Of a stretch of 64,000 bases of DNA, positions 1 through 8,866 are shown in pieces. The position numbers were made by a program, and so were the translations under genes. Position 1 is the stretch's first letter. The number at the start of each line of letters is the position of its first letter. Under the pieces are notes generated by a model. It searched no databases, had not been told where the DNA came from, and saw only the letters and a list, made by a program, of their open reading frames with translations. This stretch comes from Microvirga splendida. GTDB lineage: Bacteria > Pseudomonadota > Alphaproteobacteria > Rhizobiales > Beijerinckiaceae. Where the stretch lies: positions 228,553 through 292,552 of the forward strand of contig NZ_JAELXT010000003.1 of the NCBI RefSeq assembly GCF_016427565.1, in the 5' to 3' direction.

Positions 1-558
1 GGTTTGGTCGGTCAGTTCCATCAGGAGCCGCTGGACGACGGCGAAGCGCCTCATGCGCTCGTTCACGTCGACGGCGGCGTTCGTCGCGTCGACGGCGCCC
101 GCAAGCGACCGGAGAGGATCGCGCAGCAAGAAGTTCCTCTTGCCCGTTCTGAGGAGCGTGCCGCTCCGCGTGACGGCCGGCACGGCCAGGTAATCGGCGC
201 CGAGCCACTGGAGGTCGATGCTCCCGGAGGGATCGCTGATCGGCTTGGCGGACGAGATGCTCAGTCGGAACGGGCAGACCGCGGGAAGGCCGATGTCTTC
301 GAGTTCCCCGGGGGGCACTTCCCACGACGCGATCACGTCCTCTGACACCACCATTTCTTCGTTGGTCAAGTGCACGCCCTGCTGGCTGAGCAGGCCGCGC
401 AGGAGCCGGACCGCCTCGGCCTCTTCGCCCGTTGCCTCCTCCCAGGTGTCTGGCGGGATAACAGTGCCGGAACCGATGCCGAACTTGGGTGCTTTGATGC
501 ATCGGAAGGCCCAATTTCCGTCCCGGTGTGTCGCGGTGATCGTGTATCGCCTAGCCAT
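1..558 (-). CDS. zorD: ZorD, N-terminal part (Zorya type I), cut by window edge
   Basis: An open frame of 186 codons runs from an ATG at 558 off the left edge with no stop. It starts MARRYTITATHRDG and has a GGAGG ribosome site just upstream. The ATG overlaps the end of zorC by 8 bases, which suggests translational coupling. In type I Zorya the gene after zorC is zorD, a large protein with a C-terminal SNF2-type helicase and nuclease-like region that attacks invading DNA. Only the N-terminal domain is inside the window and no helicase motif is visible. The assignment therefore rests on position, strand and coupling; family membership is inferred. Confidence 0.7.
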   Translation of the reverse strand, partial: MARRYTITATHRDGNWAFRCIKAPKFGIGSGTVIPPDTWEEATGEEAEAVRLLRGLLSQQGVHLTNEEMVVSEDVIASWEVPPGELEDIGLPAVCPFRLSISSAKPISDPSGSIDLQWLGADYLAVPAVTRSGTLLRTGKRNFLLRDPLRSLAGAVDATNAAVDVNERMRRFAVVQRLLMELTDQT

Positions 559-1948
559 TCCATCCTCCCGACGGCGTGTAGCGGATTCCCGTCTCGCTCT
601 CGATCAGTTGCGCAAAGCTGGACTGCCAATAGTGAGTGTGAGGCTTCCACTCGTCGCAGGAGTCACGTAAGGCGCTGCGGTCGTATCCATCCTTTCGGAA
701 GAATTCGGGTGCCGAACCGGAACGTGTGGTCCAGAAGAGGGCCGAGGCGTTCTTGTTGACCTCCAGCACGGTGATGCGACTGCCTTCCGGGCCGACAATC
801 TGCATCAGGATCCCGCAGTGGCTCCTGTCCGTGCTCCAGAGCCTTCCGTGTGGCTCCTTCAACCTCTCCGCGATTGGGATCGCCCTGGTCTCGCAGAGCA
901 GATAGGCCCGCTTGATGTACGGCAGATAGCTGCGCCAGAAGTCGCGCCGCGCCTCCCACATGTCCGGACGGTCGGTCTTCAGCTCGTCGATGACCCGGAA
1001 CAGGTTCTCGAGCGTTCGCGCTGTCAGCCAGGACTCGACCTCCTCGCGGACGTCGTCATCAATGTCCCGCCACAGTGCCAGAGAGATGCGGGGATCGCCC
1101 GCGAGTGTCAGCGCGATCTCGAGCGCCGCATCGGTCGACACGCGGGTTCCAGGGAGTGAGTTGCTCCTCACGATCCCCGCTACCATCTGTTTGCGGGCTT
1201 GGGTGCGCATGTCCTCCGATCCCCTCGCGCCCGAGAGGCCATGTTCTCCGAGATGGCCCAAGAGGGTCTTCGCGAGCCGATCGCTATCCTGAACCTTTCC
1301 AGCGCCGCACAGACGACCCATGGACGCAACGAGGGCGACGAGAAAGCCAGATCCGTTGGTGACCACTTGGCAGCGAACGTCGCTGGCTGCGTCTTGCAGG
1401 AAGGAATGGTCGCCGGCCGCGAGGGCAGCGGAGACCCGATCCACGGCTTCCCTCCAGTGTTGCAGGCCGTACGCCCGGATGAACTCGCCGAACGGTCCGG
1501 AAATCTCCGATACTCTCGGGACGAGCCAATCGCCCACCTCGCGCGTGGCCTCGCTCGAAGGATCGAAGTTGCGGAGGTAACTCATCGTGATACGGGCGAT
1601 GCCGACGCGAGATCCCCACTCTAACGCTGCCCAGGCGAGCCACCGCTTCACGTCCTCCAAGCTGGGTTCCCACCCATGCATGCCAACCCAGAACAGTTCA
1701 ATGGCGGCCTTCCGCTCCCGAGGCGTAAGGATCTCGAGGTCGCCTCCGGCCGCGGCGAGCTTCCGCGCGGCGTCGGCAAGCAGTGAGGCGCCGGGTGGCT
1801 TCGGAGGTTGCGGATCACCATGGCGCGCGGTCATCGTGTTCGCCAGCTTATGGAGGTGTCCATTGAGGTTGACGTTCAGCAGCTTCCCCAACCGGAACGT
1901 CCCGTCCGGGGAGGGGGCTTGCGATGGGTCTTCAGTCGAGGTCGACAT
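551..1948 (-). CDS. zorC: ZorC, EH_Signature-type protein of Zorya type I
   Basis: A soluble protein of 465 residues, helical and without membrane segments or a signal peptide. It is the third gene of a zorA-B-C-D order. Its start overlaps the end of zorB by 17 bases and its end overlaps the start of zorD by 8. The length and the tryptophan-rich C-terminal half (WSTDRSHCGI, SGSAPEFFRKDGYDRSA) fit the EH_Signature family that defines ZorC, a DNA-binding partner of the ZorAB motor. The family call relies on context as much as on sequence, because no catalytic motif is known for ZorC. Expression is probably from the zorA promoter. Confidence 0.8.
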   Translation of the reverse strand: MSTSTEDPSQAPSPDGTFRLGKLLNVNLNGHLHKLANTMTARHGDPQPPKPPGASLLADAARKLAAAGGDLEILTPRERKAAIELFWVGMHGWEPSLEDVKRWLAWAALEWGSRVGIARITMSYLRNFDPSSEATREVGDWLVPRVSEISGPFGEFIRAYGLQHWREAVDRVSAALAAGDHSFLQDAASDVRCQVVTNGSGFLVALVASMGRLCGAGKVQDSDRLAKTLLGHLGEHGLSGARGSEDMRTQARKQMVAGIVRSNSLPGTRVSTDAALEIALTLAGDPRISLALWRDIDDDVREEVESWLTARTLENLFRVIDELKTDRPDMWEARRDFWRSYLPYIKRAYLLCETRAIPIAERLKEPHGRLWSTDRSHCGILMQIVGPEGSRITVLEVNKNASALFWTTRSGSAPEFFRKDGYDRSALRDSCDEWKPHTHYWQSSFAQLIESETGIRYTPSGGWNG

Positions 1949-2975
1949 CGAGTTCCTCTAGCCGCTCGTTGAACTCGCGGAGGGTCGATAGAACCTCGTG
2001 TTGATCAACTGCCATGATGAGCCGGACCTCGATGCGCCGATCCGTTTCCTTTGCTTGGTCGTCGAGCCTTTGCTCTGTCGAGAGACCCTCTGTCGATGGC
2101 CGCGTGTCGGCATACCCGCTGACGCCGACCAGCGCCTTGCCCTCGGCGTTTCGTAGGGCCGATACCCGGGGATCCGACTCGCGGACAATGCGGAAGGCCT
2201 CGATCGCACGCGCAGCCGACAGGTCCCAGTTGTTACGGAAGCGGTCGACCGTGTTCCTGAAGGGGGCGGCGTCAGTGTGCCCTTCAATATATACCGCGCT
2301 CAGCACCCCGGCCCCGTCCGTCTGGGGGCAGTGCTCCGGCCGGGCGCCGTCCGCAAGGTAACAGGGGACAATGTCGGCTATCGCCACGCCGAGAGACTTG
2401 ATGACCTCGGTGCCCACTGGAGTGGGATCGGCCTTGGCGGACTCGAACAATTTGGTGCTCGGCAGCCGCAGCGTGCCGTTCTCGGCGTCAATCTCCACCT
2501 TGATGTTGCTGGCGAAGAGGCGATCCTTCAGCCGCTCAAGGATTTCAGTGCGGCGCTTGTCTGCCTCGGCAATCTTGCCGAGGATCGGAACGACACCTGT
2601 GTCGCGCATGTACCTGACGAACTCGGCGAGCTTCCTGCGGGCGGCTTCCTCCTGCTCGGCCCGCACACGTTCGCGATGAGCAAGCTCTCGTGCCTGGTCT
2701 CTGTCGGTCTCAGCCAATTTGCGGGTGGCCTCCTCATGGTTCGCACGTTCGGCCTCCGTACGAGCCTTCTCCTTCTCCACATCGAGCCGCGACACAATCG
2801 CATCGTATTCGGATTTAGGCACGGCGTTGTCGAGGTCCTCTCTCATCAGGAGCGACAGTGCGAGCACCATGATGATGAAGATGAAGACCACGCCCACCAT
2901 CAGGTCGGCGACCGGGGCGAAGACGTCCTTCTTCTCCTCGGCATCCGCCGGTCTGGAGTAGGGGGCGAACATCAT
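1932..2975 (-). CDS. zorB: ZorB, MotB-like stator protein with OmpA domain
   Basis: A MotB-type protein of 347 residues. It has a short cytoplasmic N-terminus, then one membrane helix at about residues 22-46 (APVADLMVGVVFIFIIM). Asp24 is at the position of the proton-carrying aspartate of MotB. A charged coiled coil follows at about 55-150, then a C-terminal OmpA/peptidoglycan-binding domain with IEGHTDAAPF and NWDLSAARA. ZorB pairs with ZorA to form a proton-driven inner-membrane motor anchored to the cell wall that senses phage entry. Its ATG overlaps the zorA stop by 4 bases (ATGA). All the key features are present, so the gene looks functional. Confidence 0.93.
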   Translation of the reverse strand: MMFAPYSRPADAEEKKDVFAPVADLMVGVVFIFIIMVLALSLLMREDLDNAVPKSEYDAIVSRLDVEKEKARTEAERANHEEATRKLAETDRDQARELAHRERVRAEQEEAARRKLAEFVRYMRDTGVVPILGKIAEADKRRTEILERLKDRLFASNIKVEIDAENGTLRLPSTKLFESAKADPTPVGTEVIKSLGVAIADIVPCYLADGARPEHCPQTDGAGVLSAVYIEGHTDAAPFRNTVDRFRNNWDLSAARAIEAFRIVRESDPRVSALRNAEGKALVGVSGYADTRPSTEGLSTEQRLDDQAKETDRRIEVRLIMAVDQHEVLSTLREFNERLEELDVDLD

Positions 2976-5095
2976 AGCTTCGGCCTACCGAACACTTTGG
3001 TGCTGCCATTGCCGCTGGGGGCGGCACCAGGAGTTGGGCTGGGCTGCGTGGCGGGGCTCGGAGCAGGCGGGACCTTGATGGGGGCGTTCGTGCCGGCACG
3101 TCTGTTGTCCACGATATCCGCGACGTCGAGGATTGCGCTCTCAAGGCTGCCAATCGATCTCGCGATCTCGGCATCGTACGTGTTGATGCAATCGGAGATC
3201 TGGTTGCCCAGCCGCACCACACCCTGGACGAGTTCGTTCATGGTGTTGTTGACGTTCGCGTGCAGGTCCGAGAACCGCGTGGCCTGATCCGAGAACGCCG
3301 ACTGAGCCTTCTCTACCGACAAGTTGAGCAGTTCCGCCATCTGCATGCCCGCCGCTGTGGCGTCACGCACCTGCGTGGAGGCGCCGGTGACCTGCTCAAG
3401 GGCGAGGTTGATGGTCCTGACAGCGCCCGAGAGCGGTGTGGTCGCCGTCTCCACGTTGCCCGCCGCGGAGGCGAGGGACGTCGAGGCGCCGACGACGATT
3501 TCGCCCGCCCGCGACAGGTGACCCTGCTGGGTCTCGAGGAGCCTGGTTGTTTGGTCGAGCCGGCTTGAGAGGCCGTCCACGACGGAGGCCAGTGCGGCGA
3601 CAGTCCCGGACAGCTTCGCGCTGGCGTCCTGCGTTGTGTCCGCAATCAACTTTATGCCGTCGCGCACGCCCATCGCCAGATCGTCCCGGGCGCTCTTGAG
3701 GCCCTCCGCCGAGTGATCTCCGGCGGCGCGCAGGCTCTCGGCCGACGCCGCGAGGGAGGTCGCGATCTTGGCGACCTCGGCTCCGAGCTGCTCGGCGCTG
3801 GACTGCCCAGCCTTCGCGGTTATCGTGGACAGGTTTTCGAGCGAGGACTCCACGGAGCGACCGACAGTCCCCGCCGCCTCGCGGGAGGCTTTCTCGACGA
3901 TCTTCGGGATCATCGCGATCTGCTCGTTGAAACCAGAGATGGTCGTGATCATCGAGCGCTGGCCCTCCTCGAAGGTAGCGCTCAGCCTCATGGCGGTTTC
4001 GTTCAGCTTCTCGGTGACCCGCCCGATCTCACCTCCAAGGCCTGTTTCTGTCTGCTTGACCTTCTCCGGCAAGCTCTCGAGGGCTGCGATGGTCTTCTCC
4101 ATCTGGGTACCGAAGAGGTCCATATGCTTGCCAATGCCATCCTGCCAGACCTTGGAGAAGACGTCGCCCGCGCCATCGGCCATGTTGCCGCCGGCCTGCT
4201 TTATCTGATCGCCAATCCTGTGCAGGTCGTCTCGGACAGGCTCGAAGGCGGTGGCGACCGCCGGCCCGACCATCTCGGCTACGGCTTCGGGCAATCGCTC
4301 AAAGCGGGCCTTAAGGGCCATCTCAATCTGGTTGCCGATGGCAACCGCAAGGTCATTGCCGAAGGTCTGGAATTGCTGCCTCTGCTCCTCAATAGCCTTC
4401 AACTGCTTCTGGAGAAGCATTTCAGGGGCAACGTAGGAGGACAACTGCCGGACCTCATGCACGAGCCCCTCGACGGCCCTGTCTTGGGCATCGGCTTGGA
4501 AGCGGGCGACGAGGCTCCAGAAAATATACGCTCCGATGCCGGCCAGGGAGGTGATGAACTTGACCGAACTGACCCCCAGGATACCTTCCACGGCTCGCCG
4601 GAGCTTTTCCGTATCCATCGGGGCGTTGCCGTCGCCTCCGACCTGGAGCAGGGCAGCCGACAGGCCGACGAAGGTGAAGAACAGGCCGACGGTGAGGAAT
4701 ACGCCACCGAGCGTCGTGGACCATTTGACGTAGTTATGCCCAGGTACCCGATCGGCCGCCAAATAGGGTGCAGGGTCCGTGTAGCTGAAAAGGTTGCCGT
4801 TCGCGATCTCAAGGGACGAGCGGTACTGGCTCCATCCCGAGGCGAGGGGAGTACCCTCGAACTCGCCTATCGCAGCGGCAAAACGCTCCTCCTGCGATCC
4901 GGCAGTTTGCCTGATGGTCCTCAGCGCACGGGTGACTCGCCTGTAGGACCCGAGGAATCTGCGCTCGACGAAGAAGTAGACCAGCAACCATATCAGGACT
5001 GCGCTGGCCAGGATGCCAAGTGCGATGCCGACAGCCAATGGCTTGCCAGAGAACATGCCGATGGGCGCGAGTACGATCGCGACTATCTGGTCCAT
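2972..5095 (-). CDS. zorA: ZorA, MotA-like motor protein with long cytoplasmic tail
   Basis: A protein of 707 residues. It has a membrane helix near residues 18-43, two more near 130-155 and 178-200 that form the MotA/ExbB-like core (GVFLTVGLFFTFVGLSAALL), and a tail of about 450 residues. The tail is rich in Ala, Ser, Glu and Gln heptads without aromatic clusters. Such a long tail is the mark of ZorA and is thought to pass the signal of phage contact to the soluble effectors ZorC and ZorD. It is the first gene of the operon. The ATG at 5095 is preceded by GGGGGC nine bases upstream. The 226-bp AT-richer gap ahead should hold the operon promoter. Confidence 0.93.
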   Translation of the reverse strand: MDQIVAIVLAPIGMFSGKPLAVGIALGILASAVLIWLLVYFFVERRFLGSYRRVTRALRTIRQTAGSQEERFAAAIGEFEGTPLASGWSQYRSSLEIANGNLFSYTDPAPYLAADRVPGHNYVKWSTTLGGVFLTVGLFFTFVGLSAALLQVGGDGNAPMDTEKLRRAVEGILGVSSVKFITSLAGIGAYIFWSLVARFQADAQDRAVEGLVHEVRQLSSYVAPEMLLQKQLKAIEEQRQQFQTFGNDLAVAIGNQIEMALKARFERLPEAVAEMVGPAVATAFEPVRDDLHRIGDQIKQAGGNMADGAGDVFSKVWQDGIGKHMDLFGTQMEKTIAALESLPEKVKQTETGLGGEIGRVTEKLNETAMRLSATFEEGQRSMITTISGFNEQIAMIPKIVEKASREAAGTVGRSVESSLENLSTITAKAGQSSAEQLGAEVAKIATSLAASAESLRAAGDHSAEGLKSARDDLAMGVRDGIKLIADTTQDASAKLSGTVAALASVVDGLSSRLDQTTRLLETQQGHLSRAGEIVVGASTSLASAAGNVETATTPLSGAVRTINLALEQVTGASTQVRDATAAGMQMAELLNLSVEKAQSAFSDQATRFSDLHANVNNTMNELVQGVVRLGNQISDCINTYDAEIARSIGSLESAILDVADIVDNRRAGTNAPIKVPPAPSPATQPSPTPGAAPSGNGSTKVFGRPKL

Positions 5096-5321
5096 GAATT
5101 GTTGCCCCCGAACGGCTCTCGGCCGTAAAATTTTCTACTGTTGCTTTACGACCTTAGTCCTAAAAGGCAGAGAATCGTACTGGGACACAGTGCCTTAGTT
5201 AAGCTTATTCTTTCATGCTTTGACGAAAGTTCGAGCAGGGAAAGGGCGGACCGGTTCCATCAACTGAGCTGCGCAGAGCAGGATTGCCGAGCACAGTCGC
5301 GGTGATGGGCAGAGGTTCGGA
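5096..5321 (-). promoter_or_regulatory. Gap upstream of zorA, probable Zorya promoter region
   Basis: A gap of 226 bp between the metallophosphoesterase stop and the zorA start. It is visibly AT-richer than its neighbours, with runs such as AAAATTTT near 5128. No clear -35/-10 pair was recognised and no operator palindrome stands out. The region is marked as a promoter only by position. Confidence 0.4.
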
Positions 5322-6374
5322 TCATGCGCGCCCAGACGTATCGCCTTCTTGGACAAGCAGTCCCTTGAGCATTTCCCTGATCCTCGGATCGACGTCGAGG
5401 TCATCGAACACGGCCTGCATCTCCTCCATGAAGACGGATCCGTCCTCCGTCCGGGGAAGTTCGGCCTCCTGGCGGAGCAGGTTCACGAAGCTGCTCTCGG
5501 GACGCTCCATAATGAGAGGCGGCTCTGTCGCATCGATCCGCCGTCCCGTGTGGTCGAACACCTCGGCGACATGCTCGATCACGTGCCGCCTCAGTCCGTA
5601 GGGAAGGACGTGCGACAGGAACTCGTCGAGGGCGTCCTCGCGGCCCGGGATGAGGGAGAACACGCTCGGAACATGCGTCTCGAGATCGATGGACATGCGG
5701 GTGATGTTCCCGGGATTGAAGAACGTCGTCTGCCCGACCGGCACCGGCTTGCGCGTGTCATGGACGTGTCCGTTCACGATCAGATCGATGCCCGTCACCC
5801 TTGGCAACGGGATCGCGCCGGGGATGACCCGGCCGGGGAACGAAAGGTCATGATGCGTGGTCAGGAGGCGGATGTCCGCCTTGGTCGTGGTCCACGCATC
5901 CCCGGCGACGGAGGGGATCTCACGTCCCCAGCACACGCCTCCGACGAGGATGTCGCCCGTGGGCGTTTCCACCAGAAGGTCCGGATCGCCGTCGCCGCCG
6001 AGCAGGCGCAGCGTGCCCGACTCGGCGAGAAGGGTCAGCACATGGCCGTCCGACAGCTCCTTGTGGATTGAGCGGCGTCCGATGGTGAGGGTGTGGTTGC
6101 CTACCAGGTACCACGGCGTGCACCAGCAAGAGCGGAGCACGCGCGTGACCTGCGTGAGCATCCGGATGTCGTTGTCGTCCCCGGCATCGAGGAGGTCGCC
6201 GAGGATGATCGGGACAAGACGGTTTGCCTCGGCCACCTTCAGAGCGGCGGCCAGCTTGCCCAGCACCGTCTCGACGAAGTCGTCATCGCGGCGCCGTCCT
6301 GGCCGCCTCGAACTGACGTGCGGATCGCCGATGAGGAGGATGCCGGAGGCGGAAATCCGCTCAATGGTGCGCAT
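5322..6374 (-). CDS. Mre11/SbcD-like metallophosphoesterase
   Basis: A calcineurin-type phosphoesterase of 350 residues with every metal-binding motif in order: D17-x-H19 (GDPHVSS), D60 in ILGDLLDAG, N93-H94 in VGNHTLT, H174-H175 in LTTHHDL, and H203-x-H205 in NGHVHDT. The start ATG at 6374 (MRTIERISASG) lies 14 bases inside the upstream ATPase gene. A longer frame exists but is antisense-like and low in complexity. Overlap with an SMC/Rad50-like ATPase points to an SbcCD/Mre11-Rad50-type nuclease pair acting on DNA ends. The C-terminal 130 residues are acidic and helical and could form the ATPase-contact region. Nuclease activity is inferred from the motifs and the partner. Confidence 0.85.
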   Translation of the reverse strand: MRTIERISASGILLIGDPHVSSRRPGRRRDDDFVETVLGKLAAALKVAEANRLVPIILGDLLDAGDDNDIRMLTQVTRVLRSCWCTPWYLVGNHTLTIGRRSIHKELSDGHVLTLLAESGTLRLLGGDGDPDLLVETPTGDILVGGVCWGREIPSVAGDAWTTTKADIRLLTTHHDLSFPGRVIPGAIPLPRVTGIDLIVNGHVHDTRKPVPVGQTTFFNPGNITRMSIDLETHVPSVFSLIPGREDALDEFLSHVLPYGLRRHVIEHVAEVFDHTGRRIDATEPPLIMERPESSFVNLLRQEAELPRTEDGSVFMEEMQAVFDDLDVDPRIREMLKGLLVQEGDTSGRA

Positions 6375-8841
6375 GGAAGGCTCCCGGTGCCAATGGATCG
6401 TACCCGTCCCGTCCGCATGTCGGGCAAATGCCCTTGTTCTCGTCCCTCCAGGCCCGCAGCCTTTCCTCGACGTCGGCCAGCTCGGCGTCGAGGCGGGAAG
6501 CCTCCTGCCGATGTGCCTCGGTCGCCTGGGCGCTTTCCTCGAGCCGGGCCACAATCTCCAGATAGCCATCGGTCTGCAACACGGCAGGGGGGTCCGGCAG
6601 CGCCTCGAGCGCGGCAAACCTCGCCTCGATGACGGTCGTCGCCTCGGCGGCCGCCTCAATGCCCGTGGCAGCCTCCTCCAGGTCCATGGCGTCCACAAGC
6701 TCGGGCGGCGATGCTAGCCGATCGAGTACGTAGGCCTCGGCCAGCAGCGAGGCCATCTCGTTGTGGGCTGCCTCCAGCCTGTCCGCCATCGGGATGAGCC
6801 CGGAACCGTCCTGCAACTCCGGCGGCGGCGGCAGGTCTACCATCGCAGACGAAGCCCCTTCGAGGCGCCAGACCTCGGACGAAGCTTCCTCGACGGAATC
6901 GGCCGCCTCCATCAGCCCGTCGACCGGGTGGAGCGTTGGCGGTGGAACCACGGATGCGAGAGCGGCGAGTTCCCGTTCCAACCACGCGCAACGGGCTACG
7001 GCCTCGTCCAAGCGCAGAGAGGCTGCCTCAAGTCCATCGTCCTCCTCCAGAGTCGGCAGCTCGGGAACCGCTTCGAGGACAGCCGATACCGCCTCCAGCT
7101 CCGCCACGGTCGCGGAGGTGTTCGCCAGATCGCGCGCAGCCTCCAGCAAGCCCGCCGTGTCTTCCAGGGCAGCGAGAGCTGGAATGTCGGCGAGCGCCCG
7201 GCTCACGGCATAGAGTACCGTCGCCCGGCTCGAGGCATCCTCGAGGCGTCGCACCATGTCCCCGAGCTGATCCGTCGGCTCCAGGTCCGGTGGGGACCAC
7301 AGGGCGGCGAGCACGCGCTGCCGGTCCAAGGCAGAAGCGATCTCGGCCTTAGACCTTTCGATCTCGCCGAGAAGCGATGAAAGTGCCTCCGTCTCCTCGA
7401 GGATCGGCGGCTCGGACAGCGGCGTGAGCCTTCCTGCCACTTCCTCGAGCTCGGTGCAGCGGGTGATCGCCGCCTCCACTTGGTCCGTCGTCTGGAAAAG
7501 CTCGAGCGCGTCCGCACGGGCCGTCCGGACTTTGCCGATGCCGGCCGAGAGATGCTCGGCATCGACCATCAGTCCGGGAACCGCCGACAGAGAGTTGAGG
7601 CGATGCTCTATCCTGGCATCCTCGATCTCACCCTTGCGGATCGTGCCGCCGTCGTCCCTGACGTTCCTCTGCCAGGCATCCATAAGTCGGTCGAGGTGAA
7701 CGGCCTCCCGGCCGACGGAAAGCACCTCGGCCCGCTTTGTGCCCATCCCCGAGTCGTCGTCGAGCAGGAAGTTGGGCTTCGTCTGGCGGGCGATGTGAAG
7801 GTTCATGTCCTCCGACAGATGCATGCCGAGGGCATCGGCGATGAAGCCGGGGACGTCGCTGCCCTCGCTCTGCTGGCGCTCCCCGGATGGGAGCCGCAGT
7901 TCCCATCGCATCTTTCGCTTCGCCGACTTGCGGACGGATGCGACCCGGCCATCAGCCAGCGTCAGTTCCACCGCGGCCTCCTTCGTGCCGTGCCTGATGT
8001 CGGAGTCCTTCAGGTCGCCGTCGACGAGCACGCCCAGCGCTGAGACGACTGCGGACTTGCCGATGTCGTTGCCACCCACGAGGCATGTCATCCCCGGGGA
8101 GAGGGGCACCACGGTGTCGGAGTGGGACCGGAAATTGACCAGCCGGATCGACCTGAACAGGTTCGTGGACGCTTCCGTTCCCTCGTCGGCGGTCCCCTCG
8201 GGAATCGCGACGAGGCCCGTCTCGGGAGTGCCGTCCAGTCGGACGATGAACGCCCCGTGGAACATCCGCGGGTCATGGTGGCTGATCAGCAGGCACTGGA
8301 AGCCGAGGTCGGTCGACAGCCGGACGAGCACGTTGCCGTAGGCCGGGACGTTGTCCGGCGAGATCCAGCACTCGCTCTCGTCGAACGCCACGAACTGCCG
8401 GGCGCCCGACTTGCTGAGTGCGCTGACGCGCAATCCGGTCGCGAGCACGTTCATCAGGCTGCCGCCCGAGGCCCTGCTCACGTCGACGCTCCCCCCGTCG
8501 CGCTCGGCCACGATGTCGAGTGAAGGCTTTCCGTTCCTTCTGTTTGTGCCGAGGTCGAGGCGGATCCTGATCTTGGAAGGCAGGACGTCATTGGCAATCA
8601 TCGTGAGCAGTTGCTCGTAGCTTCCGACCGCCTTCGCATGCAGGCGCGCCTGCGCGGCCTCGAAGACCTTCTCGACCGTTGCCTTCTGCTCGACGCGCCA
8701 TTTGGCGGTGCCCACGACCGCTCGGTTCCTGATCCGCTCCTGCTCTAGTTGCTCGCGCTGGCCCTTCAGCTCGCTCAACCTTTGCCCGATGACTCGGGCG
8801 GCCGACATCATGACGTCGAGATCGCTCTCCTGGACGGTCAT
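6361..8841 (-). CDS. Circularly permuted SMC/Rad50-like ATPase with C-terminal CxxC hook
   Basis: A protein of 826 residues with an ABC/SMC ATPase in reversed order. After a short coiled coil (residues 10-85) come the signature loop (VSRASGGSL, 121-129), Walker B (FVAFDE, 150-155) and a histidine switch (ISHHD, 186-190). In Rad50 these are C-terminal. Only then come the features that normally open the protein: LVNFRSH (234-240) and Walker A (GGNDIGKSA, 256-264). A long arm follows, made largely of 39-residue repeats (476-787), and the chain ends in a zinc-hook-like CPTC (806-809). It looks like a Rad50 cut open at the hook and rejoined at the head. The next gene is its phosphoesterase partner and a small coiled-coil gene lies 25 bp upstream. 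Confidence 0.85.
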   Translation of the reverse strand: MTVQESDLDVMMSAARVIGQRLSELKGQREQLEQERIRNRAVVGTAKWRVEQKATVEKVFEAAQARLHAKAVGSYEQLLTMIANDVLPSKIRIRLDLGTNRRNGKPSLDIVAERDGGSVDVSRASGGSLMNVLATGLRVSALSKSGARQFVAFDESECWISPDNVPAYGNVLVRLSTDLGFQCLLISHHDPRMFHGAFIVRLDGTPETGLVAIPEGTADEGTEASTNLFRSIRLVNFRSHSDTVVPLSPGMTCLVGGNDIGKSAVVSALGVLVDGDLKDSDIRHGTKEAAVELTLADGRVASVRKSAKRKMRWELRLPSGERQQSEGSDVPGFIADALGMHLSEDMNLHIARQTKPNFLLDDDSGMGTKRAEVLSVGREAVHLDRLMDAWQRNVRDDGGTIRKGEIEDARIEHRLNSLSAVPGLMVDAEHLSAGIGKVRTARADALELFQTTDQVEAAITRCTELEEVAGRLTPLSEPPILEETEALSSLLGEIERSKAEIASALDRQRVLAALWSPPDLEPTDQLGDMVRRLEDASSRATVLYAVSRALADIPALAALEDTAGLLEAARDLANTSATVAELEAVSAVLEAVPELPTLEEDDGLEAASLRLDEAVARCAWLERELAALASVVPPPTLHPVDGLMEAADSVEEASSEVWRLEGASSAMVDLPPPPELQDGSGLIPMADRLEAAHNEMASLLAEAYVLDRLASPPELVDAMDLEEAATGIEAAAEATTVIEARFAALEALPDPPAVLQTDGYLEIVARLEESAQATEAHRQEASRLDAELADVEERLRAWRDENKGICPTCGRDGYDPLAPGAFHAHH
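6481..7416 (-). repeat. Eight tandem 39-residue protein repeats in the ATPase arm
   Basis: Residues 476-787 of the permuted ATPase break into eight consecutive units of 39 residues, one of them 38 and followed by or preceded by a single extra Trp. The shared pattern is x-P-P-x-L-x4-DGL-x2-AA-x-RLEEA-x6-LE-x4-AL-x2-L. Units begin near residues 476, 516, 554, 593, 632, 671, 710 and 749. Each is probably a proline-started helix pair, so the arm would be a repeat solenoid or bundle rather than a plain two-stranded coiled coil. The DNA copies have diverged, so this is an old protein-level repeat. Confidence 0.85.
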
Positions 8842-8866
8842 TGCACCCTCCTGCCGGATCGGCTGC

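Noticed and set aside
3713..5128. A 471-codon plus-strand frame antisense to zorA
   Set aside because: The minus strand encodes the full MotA-like ZorA with membrane helices. The plus reading has none.
6375..6698. N-terminal extension of the metallophosphoesterase frame
   Set aside because: The extension is an arginine/proline-rich shadow of the ATPase gene. The ATG at 6374 gives a normal phosphoesterase start.
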